Shown here: one piece after another, positions 41,744 through 48,914 of the stretch | How positions within the stretch are numbered: position 1 is the stretch's first letter | Layout of the letters: every line of letters begins with the position of its first letter | Assembly: GCA_030374735.1 (NCBI GenBank) | Contig: JASCIV010000095.1 | Coordinates: forward strand, 1 to 48,914 | DNA: 48,914 nt | DNA from: Gracilaria caudata | Lineage: Eukaryota > Rhodophyta > Florideophyceae > Gracilariales > Gracilariaceae | Direction: 5' to 3' | Notes under the pieces: generated by a model | What the model saw: only the letters and a program-made list of their open reading frames with translations | Told to the model about the DNA's origin: nothing | The model's database searches: none | Translations under genes and position numbers: made by a program

Positions 41744-42808
41744 TTAAACATCGTAACACTCGTTTTCGTCCACGTCGTCGTAAGATTCACAAGGGTAGTA
41801 GACTCCCCTCTTCTCAAAAAAGCTGCAAAGATTCTGCAGCACTGGTGCTTCATTGATAGATCCTTCTCTCATACCAGCAGTTAAAACGAGTGGCTTCATG
41901 ACCCACGCATCCAAGGACTTTCGATAGAGGCGTTCGAGCAACTTAGATTTCAAAGCAGCTGATCGTTGATCATTGTCCTGTTCCTCAGCAATGTTCACAT
42001 CGATTGTTACCCGTCCTTCGGCAATATCACCCCGTAGTTTTATAATATTCTCTTCCAGATGCCCTTTTCTAAGCGAAGGGGATTGTCGCCGTCCCAAACT
42101 GTCGAAAAGAGAGAGTAGCGCATCTTTTCGCATTGCGTTTGTTGACTGCATAGTTAAGGATATGGTTTTGTCCATTGCTTCATGAACGTGATCCAGAGAG
42201 GCAGAATTGGACTTCGAAATGTTGAAGAGACTCGAAATTGTACTGAACCGTGTTGTAAGCTGTTCAGCAGCATGAGTGTGGCTAGATGGACATGTAACAG
42301 AACCAAAGTCCGCACTGACTTCTGCCAACAACAGTGCCAGGGCCTCGATGCTGTCTTCAAAATCAGAGAGAATGGCTTGAAGAAATATTTGCGCTGCCCT
42401 TGATGTAAACTGGAAAGCTCGAGCAAGAAACCATCCCTGGTCCTCGGACTGTAGTAGTGTAACTTCACAGATCCTTGACATAGTCTCTCGTACGCGAAGC
42501 ACAGAGGAAGTCTCTGAATTGTTTGCTCGTGTACGGACACCACTACGGTGAGAATTGTCTCCATCCTGTAGATATGCCATGTGATAAGACTCCATATCTT
42601 GCTTTGTGAGTGCCCTCGGCCAACCTTTGCGCGGCACAAGCGTGAATTTTGAAGCTCCAAAGAGACGTTCATTATTATGATAGAAAGGAGCTATCCGTCC
42701 AGTGTGGCTTTCCCTATATACCGCAGCCTCCACTGGGCGGCCTGCAGATGTCGTTGGCTTTCTGGTGGCGGTGGAGATAGCACGGTAGCCTTTTTCACAT
42801 ACTACCAC
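41744..42808 (-). CDS. piggyBac-like transposase, middle part
   Basis: 354 codons that start without an ATG of their own at the overlap with the DDE frame; the first residues VVCEKGYRAIST continue it in the -1 frame. Contents are mostly helical without motif (for example LLSLFDSLGRRQSPSLRKGH) and end in an acidic tail (SYDDVDENECYDV). In piggyBac the corresponding region carries the last catalytic aspartate and an insertion domain; I cannot point to the third aspartate with confidence. Confidence 0.5.
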   Translation of the reverse strand: MVVCEKGYRAISTATRKPTTSAGRPVEAAVYRESHTGRIAPFYHNNERLFGASKFTLVPRKGWPRALTKQDMESYHMAYLQDGDNSHRSGVRTRANNSETSSVLRVRETMSRICEVTLLQSEDQGWFLARAFQFTSRAAQIFLQAILSDFEDSIEALALLLAEVSADFGSVTCPSSHTHAAEQLTTRFSTISSLFNISKSNSASLDHVHEAMDKTISLTMQSTNAMRKDALLSLFDSLGRRQSPSLRKGHLEENIIKLRGDIAEGRVTIDVNIAEEQDNDQRSAALKSKLLERLYRKSLDAWVMKPLVLTAGMREGSINEAPVLQNLCSFFEKRGVYYPCESYDDVDENECYDV

Positions 42809-43653
42809 CCCTTTGTGTTTCTTTCGTATTGGTCCATTCCAAATACGAAAGGATAGTCCAAGCTCCGCTTATGCGTTCCAATTCCTGTTGCTCCAATTGT
42901 GTCGTTAATGAAATTAATAACTGTAGAGTCATTATATTGTCGGTCAGACGCAATAATAGCGTCACACATTGGCCGAACAGGCCCCGCAGTTGGAACACCT
43001 TGTAGCAATTGGATTAGACGCTCCCAAATATGAATGATCTTCTCATGAGGTCTAGAGTAATGGCTGGCGATAACAACGGGATTCAATGCGCAGCAAAGTG
43101 CGTTGTTAGCAGGACCAAGGGCCTTTTTTGGGTAGTTAACTGGTCGTAAACTTGCCAGCTCAGGCACAGACCTGGAACGCAGACGCTGGTGATCGTCCTC
43201 TAAACTTAGTATACTGGCTCCATCAATATACAGAAACTGTCTATTCACGGCTGCGAGGTCTTCCTCAAGTTCTGTTATCAGCGAACTGACACGTTTCGGA
43301 GAGTTTGACCATCCTATTTCACACGATTCCAGCTGTTGACGACGCTCAGTGGTACATGAAAACGCAGACCATATGTCTGAGTACCGCTCCGCAGGGATTC
43401 CAAGTTGAAAGAAGAACTCTGCGTTGTCCTCGGAAGCAATTGTTGATACACTGCTTCTATATGAGGCAGCTAAGACGTGTAAAATAATAACTCCCTTCAG
43501 TTCAGTTATTGTTGTTCCGGGTTTGCCTCGAGAGGTCAAGGTACGATTCAGATATGTAACGAGCTTTGCTACTATGTGATCCGGGAGAAAAACGTCAACG
43601 GCATGCATTCTTGAGATGTTAGTTGCCGTGACGACAGTGTCATTTTTTTCCAT
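42802..43653 (-). CDS. piggyBac-like transposase, DDE core part
   Basis: 283 residues from ATG at 43653. Residues 40-75 (TTITELKGVIILHVLAASYR) match the TxxEI...FL.I start of DDE_Tnp_1_7. A first acidic site is FLYIDGASILSLEDD, followed by a segment VNYPKKALGPANNALCCAL in the place of the piggyBac KP.K.GIK strand. The second is AIIASDRQYNDSTVINFIND, followed by IGATGIGTHKRS, closely like the piggyBac .G..ATGTVR.NR. The frame ends at a TAG that overlaps the next frame; the overlap contains a slip-like heptamer (see findings). Confidence 0.6.
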   Translation of the reverse strand: MEKNDTVVTATNISRMHAVDVFLPDHIVAKLVTYLNRTLTSRGKPGTTITELKGVIILHVLAASYRSSVSTIASEDNAEFFFQLGIPAERYSDIWSAFSCTTERRQQLESCEIGWSNSPKRVSSLITELEEDLAAVNRQFLYIDGASILSLEDDHQRLRSRSVPELASLRPVNYPKKALGPANNALCCALNPVVIASHYSRPHEKIIHIWERLIQLLQGVPTAGPVRPMCDAIIASDRQYNDSTVINFINDTIGATGIGTHKRSLDYPFVFGMDQYERNTKGW

Positions 43654-43737
43654 TTGAGCGGATATCTTTCACCACGTTATTCAAAATCCCCATTGGCTTC
43701 ATTCACAAACCGTTCTCCAAGATCGGTATCAATTGTA

Positions 43738-44067
43738 TCAATGATGATGATGATGATGATTGACACTAATCGTTATTGGTTGAAATGGAGATGCGTATTG
43801 CCACCCATGTAATCCTCCCTGGTTGTTGACAGGATTATCTCGATTATGATCAGCTTCATCCGCACCAATAGAATCAGGCAAAATACGAGATGAACTCAAC
43901 GTATCGTCCATGAGACAATCAGAATTATCTTCGAAAAGGGTGGAGAAGTAGTCTTGTTCAATGATAGCTCTTATTTTCTCTGCAGTACCGCTGTTCCTGT
44001 GATATATTCTAGAAAATAGAAAGTCGTCACTTCGTAGATCTGCTACCTCACTTTCCAGAACTGTGTC
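43738..44067 (-). CDS. acidic open frame with natural six-histidine end, probable transposon exon
   Basis: 109 codons without early ATG: ESEVADLRSDDFLFSRIYHR, AIIEQDYFSTLFEDNSDC, then NQGGLHGWQYASPF, ending in six histidines encoded by a (CAT)6 microsatellite before TGA. Acidic disordered sequence like this is usual at piggyBac N termini. TAA closes the frame just upstream, so it must be an exon or a broken piece; acceptor-like AAG sites lie at the edge. Confidence 0.35.
   Translation of the reverse strand, partial: DTVLESEVADLRSDDFLFSRIYHRNSGTAEKIRAIIEQDYFSTLFEDNSDCLMDDTLSSSRILPDSIGADEADHNRDNPVNNQGGLHGWQYASPFQPITISVNHHHHHH
43741..43758. repeat. (ATG)6 microsatellite
   Basis: Perfect trinucleotide run, on the minus strand the histidine codons that close the acidic frame. 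Confidence 0.85.
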
Positions 44068-44222
44068 TTAATTTGGCTAACGGTTGCGTTAGATGTCACT
44101 TGAGATGTTGCTTATGATTCGTTAAAACTGTCTGGCTCTAGCCATACTTCATGCGATGATTCGGAAGATGACTTGCTTTGTTCACGAAAATGCACAGAAG
44201 ACTCGGAAGTGAGTACAAGCTT

Positions 44223-44566
44223 TTACCTTGAAGACGTAAACCCAATCTCTTGAGCAGTTCTTTCGTTGTCTAAAACAGAAATAGGACGATCAGATGATGT
44301 CGTTGTGGCAATATTGTTTGTGTCGACACTTGCGGCTTTCAATAGTTGTATAGGACTACTGTCCTCAACTTCTGCAAGAACACGTGGTGGCGATGCTTGG
44401 AAAGCTGTAACATCGGGATTTAACCGCGCATACGTGAGGCACAATCGCGATGGGGGTGTGGAAAAAGTGGGAGACAAGCAAGATTGAGAGAGGCCTGAGA
44501 CGGGAGAAAACCGAGGAGATGAGCTAGGTGAATCACACTCGCTTTTGGTCTCAAATCACCCACGCT
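44223..44566 (-). CDS. serine/proline-rich open frame, probable transposon N-terminal exon
   Basis: Open from a stop near 44566 to a donor-like AAG|GTAAAA at about 44226. Reads SPSSSPRFSPV and FQASPPRVLAEVEDSSPIQL and ends AQEIGFTSS. An overlapping frame begins with an ATG at 44623 (MRGRQGDIFFDHPLPPESPS) and runs on for 67 codons; a single shift near 44565 would join the two. No domain. Confidence 0.3.
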
Positions 44567-44988
44567 GGGTGATTCTGGTGGCAGAGGGTGATCAAAAAAT
44601 ATATCACCTTGTCGTCCACGCATGGGTACGGGAATGCTAGAAAACTGGTTCTCATTTCAAATAAAACGGAACGTTTAGGACGCTTTTAAATGAAATGAAA
44701 TCGCTCACAAAAAAAGAATTTTTTTGGCTTTTTTCTTGTACTATGACATCCGGTGCTCGCTGCACGATGGACGGTGGCAGCTGCTAGCAGCCTGCTACCT
44801 GTACTTTCGGTAGAACGCCACCCACGGAATATATTGTACCGTTGACGCTACTGGCCTAGGCCTCTGGTCCAAACCCTTAGCACTCTGCTCCCCGTTGTCT
44901 TCCGCATTAGTTGGCTTCCCTGGGAATTGCCCTCTTCTCCACCCTTGTCCGTCATTGCGCTCAAAGCGTCCACCTTTTCTGCTTCAAT

Positions 44989-45941
44989 ATGTTCCGACGA
45001 AGGAGGAATTTGGGCACCGTGACGGTTTTTGAAGATGACGAACCTATCCCGAAAGACAATTTTGATGACCTTGGTCTCGACGACATGAGGCACAAGGACT
45101 CCACTAACCAGGACCTCAATCAGATGAATGCATCACAGTTGGAGGCCCTTGCCCTCAGCACGGCTCAGACAGGCCGGGAAGGTACACAGCGCGCCCTACG
45201 ACTGGCTGCCGAAGCTCGTGACATTGGCGTCACGACAGCGGAAACCATGCACAAACAGACTGCGCAACTGGAGAAGATGTCTGAAGATATTGAAGTTGTG
45301 CATGACTACCTGGACAAGTCTGAGCGTATGTTGTATTAGCCAATCCCATACCAAACAAGAACAAATGTCCGTTCTAACAACTTTTGCGAACCTTGTACCT
45401 TCTTTCTTTAGGTATTATTGACAAGATGACAAAGCCCAAAATTGCCCGTTTGTTTCATCGCCGAAAGGCCACCGGAAAGGGACTTGACAAGGTGAAAGCC
45501 ACGAAGAAAGAGCGTGCGAGTCGCGAACAGCTCCGCGAACAAGGCTTGGACGCTGTTGACCTTGACGAGATGACCGACTCCCAGAAGGCTCTTACTCTGG
45601 AACAATTTGAAAAGGACCGCAACGAGCTTTTTGATGGTGAGACTGTACAGGACTATAAGCGCGGACGTCGTGGAAAGAAGAAGGAAGCGGAGGTCAAGGA
45701 AACCAGACAGATTACTCAAGATTATTCTCAGTACTCTAATGCAGTTGCGTCTGTTATGAGGCAGCAGGATGATGACCTTGACCAAATCAGTGATGCTTTG
45801 ACTGATATGAAAGCCTTGGCTTCGGCCATGAATAATGAATTAGAATACCAAGATAAGCTCATCAATGAAGTTCAGGACTTCACTAAGGAGACTTCCAGGA
45901 GAACTAAGGAGAACGCTAAGAAGATCAATCGCATTAAATAG
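44989..45941 (+). CDS. Qbc-SNARE, SNAP-25 type, two exons
   Basis: Exon 1 is 44989-45325, the intron 45326-45411 (86 bases, donor GTATGT, acceptor TTTCTTTAG) and exon 2 45412-45941, giving 288 residues. Two SNARE motifs are present: the first around residues 45-112 with the zero-layer glutamine in HKQTAQLEKM, and the second at the C terminus (DDDLDQISDALTDM ... NELEYQDKLINEV) with glutamine in LEYQDK. The linker starts KMTKPKIARLFHRRKATGKG and is strongly basic. The N terminus is polybasic (MFRRRR). I see no cysteine anywhere, so membrane contact cannot be by palmitoylation as in neuronal SNAP-25; basic patches may serve. Role: membrane fusion with syntaxin and VAMP partners. Confidence 0.85.
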
Positions 45942-46119
45942 GCGAGCGATGTTATTTTGTTGACCACCAAAGTTAATAATGTTTGTAGATGTTTGTAAAG
46001 CTCACCAACTGACCAAAATGTTACTTTCCTATGAGAAGCGAACTATTCCTCGCGAAAGGAGGAATAAGTCTCAAAATCTCTTAAAGCTGGGCTGGTTTTC
46101 GTGCTACACACGCTGTCGC

Positions 46120-46942
46120 CACTGAGGAGCAGCAGCAGCAGTGCGTCCGGAGTGGATTTTCAAAACGACTGGTTTGGAAAGCCTGCTTTTCCATCGGTCT
46201 GGACCCTGAACGTTTTGCTGCCGCTCTTGGTGATGTGCACAACTTTGGACCCACATTACGCGTCGAGAACAGTGACACCTCAAGACATCCGGCAGAGGTA
46301 TGGATGATTGAGCCGGAGACGGCGTTTGCGGACTTGAACGACGATATGAATAATGCTGAACAGCTTGTCAAGCATCTTGTTCCGTACGTTTTGCAAACCT
46401 GTGAAACGGATATTGCGTCTTTCGATCTCTCTCTCTATTGCATAAGCTGAATATCATGATGGTGGACGAGCCGTTTCCACGATTGCTTTTGAGATGGTTG
46501 AGGAGGTATGAAGGCAAAAAAACACAAAGGGGAAGAGCATATTTGAATTCGAGATTTTGGAGAGTGGATTTTCAATCAGAACATGAACGCTACAGTACCT
46601 ATGTAATGTTACCTTCTATTTGGCCGAGGAACATTTTCAGGTTCAGCCAGCGTTTGTGAACTACTATCCCAGCGCCATTAAATCGTCTTACATGAGAGCA
46701 AGCGAGGATGGTGGTAAGCCTTGGGCGGCAATGGGCTTGTAAGTGCCGGGGATTGGCGAGCTTGTTGGAGGCAATTAGAGGGAGGAACGATTAGGTGTGC
46801 TGGAGGAAAAGAATGAACGAATGGGCCGGAAAAAGATGCTGATTGGTGGCATCTGGATCTGAAACGGTTCGGTAGCGTGTCTCATGCGGGATACGGACTC
46901 GAGTTCGAGAGATTGGTCCAGTTCGTGACCGGCACAGTATGA
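46120..46942 (+). pseudogene. asparaginyl-tRNA synthetase pseudogene, organelle/bacterial type
   Basis: Pieces of the class II catalytic core of AsnRS follow in correct order across several frames: DWFGKPAF; ERFAAALGDVHNFGPTLRVE; NSDTSRHPAEVWMIEPETAF; ADLNDDMNNAEQLVKHL; VDEPFPR; VDFQSEHERY; LAEEHFQ; FVNYYPSAIKSSYMRASEDG; VPGIGELVGGN; REERLGVLEE; and motif 3, WWHLDLKRFGSVSHAGYGLE followed by FERLVQFVTG. Damage: a shift between the first two pieces, a stop after IASFDLSLYCIS, further shifts near 46450-46560, TAA at 46740-46742 where a leucine is expected, TAG at 46776-46778 where glutamine is expected, and another shift before WWHLDL. The anticodon-binding part and the last conserved residues after FVTG are missing. 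It is too broken for a working enzyme; a working copy presumably lies elsewhere. Confidence 0.88.
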
Positions 46943-47599
46943 ATGCTATTGACTTATTCCGTTCTTGTTCATTCGTTCGTTCGTTATTCCGTTCCCCAGA
47001 TATCCGGTTAATGCCAAGTAACTCGTTTTAAGAACAGTCTTCTTTATTTTGGACAACAGCTTTACTAAGCTGTAGTTGAGAAGAGTCATTTTGTTTACAT
47101 GACTACGAAGATCGCGAATTCAGTTCATCATTGATCATTCTCATGTTCTGGTCGACTAACAATAGGGGCGTGTGCAGAGAACAAGGGAAGTGCGGCGCAA
47201 GTGCTGCAAGTTATGCCACACGTAGGGGTTGTCCAAGGGCATGGACTACAGACTGGTTGGATTGAGAAGTCTACGACGATGCGCTCTGTCGACGAAGGTA
47301 CTGTAGGGGGCCCTATAATCTTGAACAGTAAATTTGAAAGCAGTCGTTCCGAAGCAAGTCCAGCACAAACCGCATGAAAATCGACGGAGAAGACCGCTTA
47401 CCCAGCGATGAATGCGATCAAGACCAATTCACTCGGCGAACGAGACAAAAAGCGAAGTTATATGGACTTCAGAGATTGTTGAACAGTGGACGCGGTTTAG
47501 CGTTTACGGGTCCTCAGGATTGAACAGAATTCATCGCAATCAATCTTTATTATGCATAGACACCCACTCAAATAACAGCAATCTGACCCTCGAGTCCTC
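46943..47599. other. intergenic, repeat-bearing
   Basis: Holds (TTCG)n near 46965-46981 and copy 2 of the hairpin repeat. No gene recognised. Confidence 0.4.
47044..47076. repeat. short hairpin repeat, copy 2
   Basis: Same 17-base block as at 39682, here with a perfect 7-base stem: ACAGCTT, loop TACT, AAGCTGT. Same orientation as copy 1, about 7.4 kb apart. Confidence 0.55.
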
Positions 47600-48829
47600 T
47601 CATGCATTCTTGCTCCTGTCCATTAAACCGCACCTCCGCACACAATCTTTGTGACGCGACTCAAATCGTTCTTTTGCCGCCGCTCTTCGCTGGCGTAGTG
47701 AGCGCACAGCCATTACCTGCTCGTCATAACGCTTTGCTCGAACTTTGCGAGTCCGAGCAGCTTCCTCTGCCTTCCGAATTCTTTCCTCCTCCGCCCTTTT
47801 CTGTTCTAGTTCTTTCTTGCGTTCAGCATCTTGTGCTTTGACTAACGCTACAGCCGCCTCACTAGTAACAACCGCACCTTCAGAAGTGTCAAGAAAGCCA
47901 GAGGAAGTCACCACCGCTGTACCCAAGATCTCAGTAGCAGAAGCATGTCGACGCAAATCCAGCATCTCAACCATTTCCTCTACAGATGTTATGCGAGTGG
48001 GTTCCGTCCAACTATGAGGTCGGGCTTGGCAGAAAAGCCTATATTCGTCTAATGGACATACGCCAGCCTTTCGAAAACCTCCAGTGATATTCGTGTGCGA
48101 AAATGTCTCTTCGTATGCCTTGGTGATAACTTTGCATACATCAAACTCGTCCAGGACACGAAAGAGCTTCACACCATTCGCAACTTCTTGGACGAGACTC
48201 CTAAATCGAGCTTTGAATGCCGAGAATACGGTGAGATCCAGCGGCTGTGTGGTTCCGCTGGTGTGCGAGGGCAGCGCGTAGGCGATTATTCCATGATCCC
48301 TAAACATCTCGAGCACGGGCAAAGAAAGATGTGATCTGTACCCGTCGTATAAGAGAAGAAGTTTGCGACCGTTTGCGCGTAGATCCTCGGTGTCCTTTAT
48401 CAACCAACTAGCCCACTCGATGAAGTTCTCCCAATCTACGGATGCCACTTGCTTCTTCGTTGTTACAAGACAGTGTCTTGGAAGACATTCAGCAATACTC
48501 TCGGACACTTCACCATCCAACGTGCTGCGGCGAATTGATCTCGAACGAAGCTTGGCTCCTTGGAGTACGAACATTGTGAAGTGCAACGCCCTCAGGGAGG
48601 GATTTCCACTACTTAGTGATTTTCCCGGCTTGCCGGCTGCTGCACTAGCATTACTACTAGTGTGCCGCATAGGCGGGATGGACACGTGGGACACGGATGA
48701 CTGTCGTTGTTGGCCACAATTTGTGGATATTTTTAGGTAGTTTTTACACCCAATTTTGGGAAGTGTGCACCGCACTGCACTACTTAGCGCACCGGCCTCG
48801 CGGCCGGCGCGCACAGTAAACTTCCCCAA
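47600..48829 (-). mobile_element. pogo/Tigger-like DDE transposase
   Basis: 409 codons, open about 12 codons further upstream, without an ATG at the start. The core reads LLLLYDGYRSHLSLPVLEMF, then IIAYALPSHTSGTTQPLDLT and VFSAFKARF; this is the second catalytic aspartate and the P.H.S...QPLD block of DDE_1 (pogo/CENP-B-related) transposases. Downstream come FRKAGVCPL, a typical tail segment, and a charged coiled coil. The first aspartate (usual NxDET) and the N-terminal DNA-binding domain are not visible, so the copy is 5'-truncated, spliced or extends past the window. Confidence 0.7.
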
Positions 48830-48914
48830 CCAGGGTTCTTGGTCCTGAGTCTTTGCCGCCTTCGCGAGTTCTCACCTCTACTGAGGAAGATCTCCGTTGC
48901 ACACGGAAGCTCAG

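Larger units (their letters stand above)
40379..44623 (-). mobile_element. divergent piggyBac-like DNA transposon
   Basis: Span covers the minus-strand frames listed below, in order from 44623 down to 40379: acidic N-terminal pieces, a DDE core, a middle piece, and a C-terminal piece with a zinc-binding end. Order and content follow the piggyBac transposase. Terminal inverted repeats and TTAA target duplications were not found by eye, so true ends are unknown. Frames are separated by shifts, so the copy may be spliced, use frameshifting or be decayed. Confidence 0.6.

Noticed and set aside
46460..46760. Spliced gene with exons around YHDGGRAVSTIAFEM and VQPAFVNYYPS
   Set aside because: Splice-like signals were found, but the pieces fit better as an out-of-frame AsnRS pseudogene whose similarity continues across the supposed introns.
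38107..46981. (CGAA)n at 38107 and (TTCG)n at 46965 as terminal inverted repeats of one large element
   Set aside because: Both are simple microsatellites; flanking bases do not match and intact host genes lie between.
1..48914. CRISPR arrays, bacterial operons, phage or viral genes
   Set aside because: No direct-repeat arrays; genes have introns and eukaryotic families; no viral proteins recognised.

Overview
This window is nuclear DNA of a eukaryote, most probably a red alga. The reasons are: a canonical actin gene with one intron just after the start of the coding region; short GT-AG introns (61-131 bases) in about half of the genes and none in the rest; a plant/algal-type lipoxygenase ending in isoleucine; and nuclear genes of cyanobacterial or bacterial type with N-terminal extensions (a LOG/DprA-like plastid protein and a bacterial-type RNase P protein). 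A florideophyte such as a Chondrus relative would fit, but species cannot be read from the sequence alone.

Layout. 0-9 kb: a HEI10-like meiotic RING protein (four exons), a possible tail-anchored coiled-coil protein, then on the minus strand a small unknown protein, a zf-4CXXC_R1 (CDCA7-type) zinc-finger protein and importin-11. The minus-strand genes are partly in a GC-rich island (about 4.4-6.5 kb). 9-20.9 kb: lipoxygenase (head-to-head with importin-11), the LOG/DprA-like plastid protein, a 2.6 kb stretch without a recognisable gene, actin, and APE2 (AP endonuclease with a GRF zinc finger). 20.9-37.3 kb is gene-dense: a basic, low-complexity nuclear-type protein, several small unknown genes, a nuclear bacterial-type RNase P protein (RnpA), mitochondrial Xaa-Pro aminopeptidase 3, RBX1, a HAUS5/AUG5-like augmin subunit, a mitochondrial carrier-like protein, a family 4 uracil-DNA glycosylase without its iron-sulfur cysteines, and a PP2C phosphatase.

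37.3-48.9 kb is repeat-rich: a decayed reading frame, a divergent piggyBac-like transposon split over several minus-strand frames, one intact gene (a Qbc-SNARE of the SNAP-25 type), a clear pseudogene of organelle-type asparaginyl-tRNA synthetase, a repeated short hairpin, and a pogo/Tigger-like DDE transposase running towards the window edge.

There is no operon logic. The genes serve DNA repair (APE2, UDG), ubiquitin ligation (RBX1), cell division and meiosis (HEI10, HAUS5), nuclear transport (IPO11), membrane fusion (SNARE), cytoskeleton (actin), oxylipin synthesis (LOX) and organelle upkeep (RnpA, XPNPEP3, LOG-like, carrier). Most striking are the nuclear RnpA, the cysteine-less family 4 UDG, the multi-frame piggyBac-like element with a possible -1 slip site, and the AsnRS pseudogene. 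Exon boundaries were inferred by eye from frames, splice signals and family similarity.
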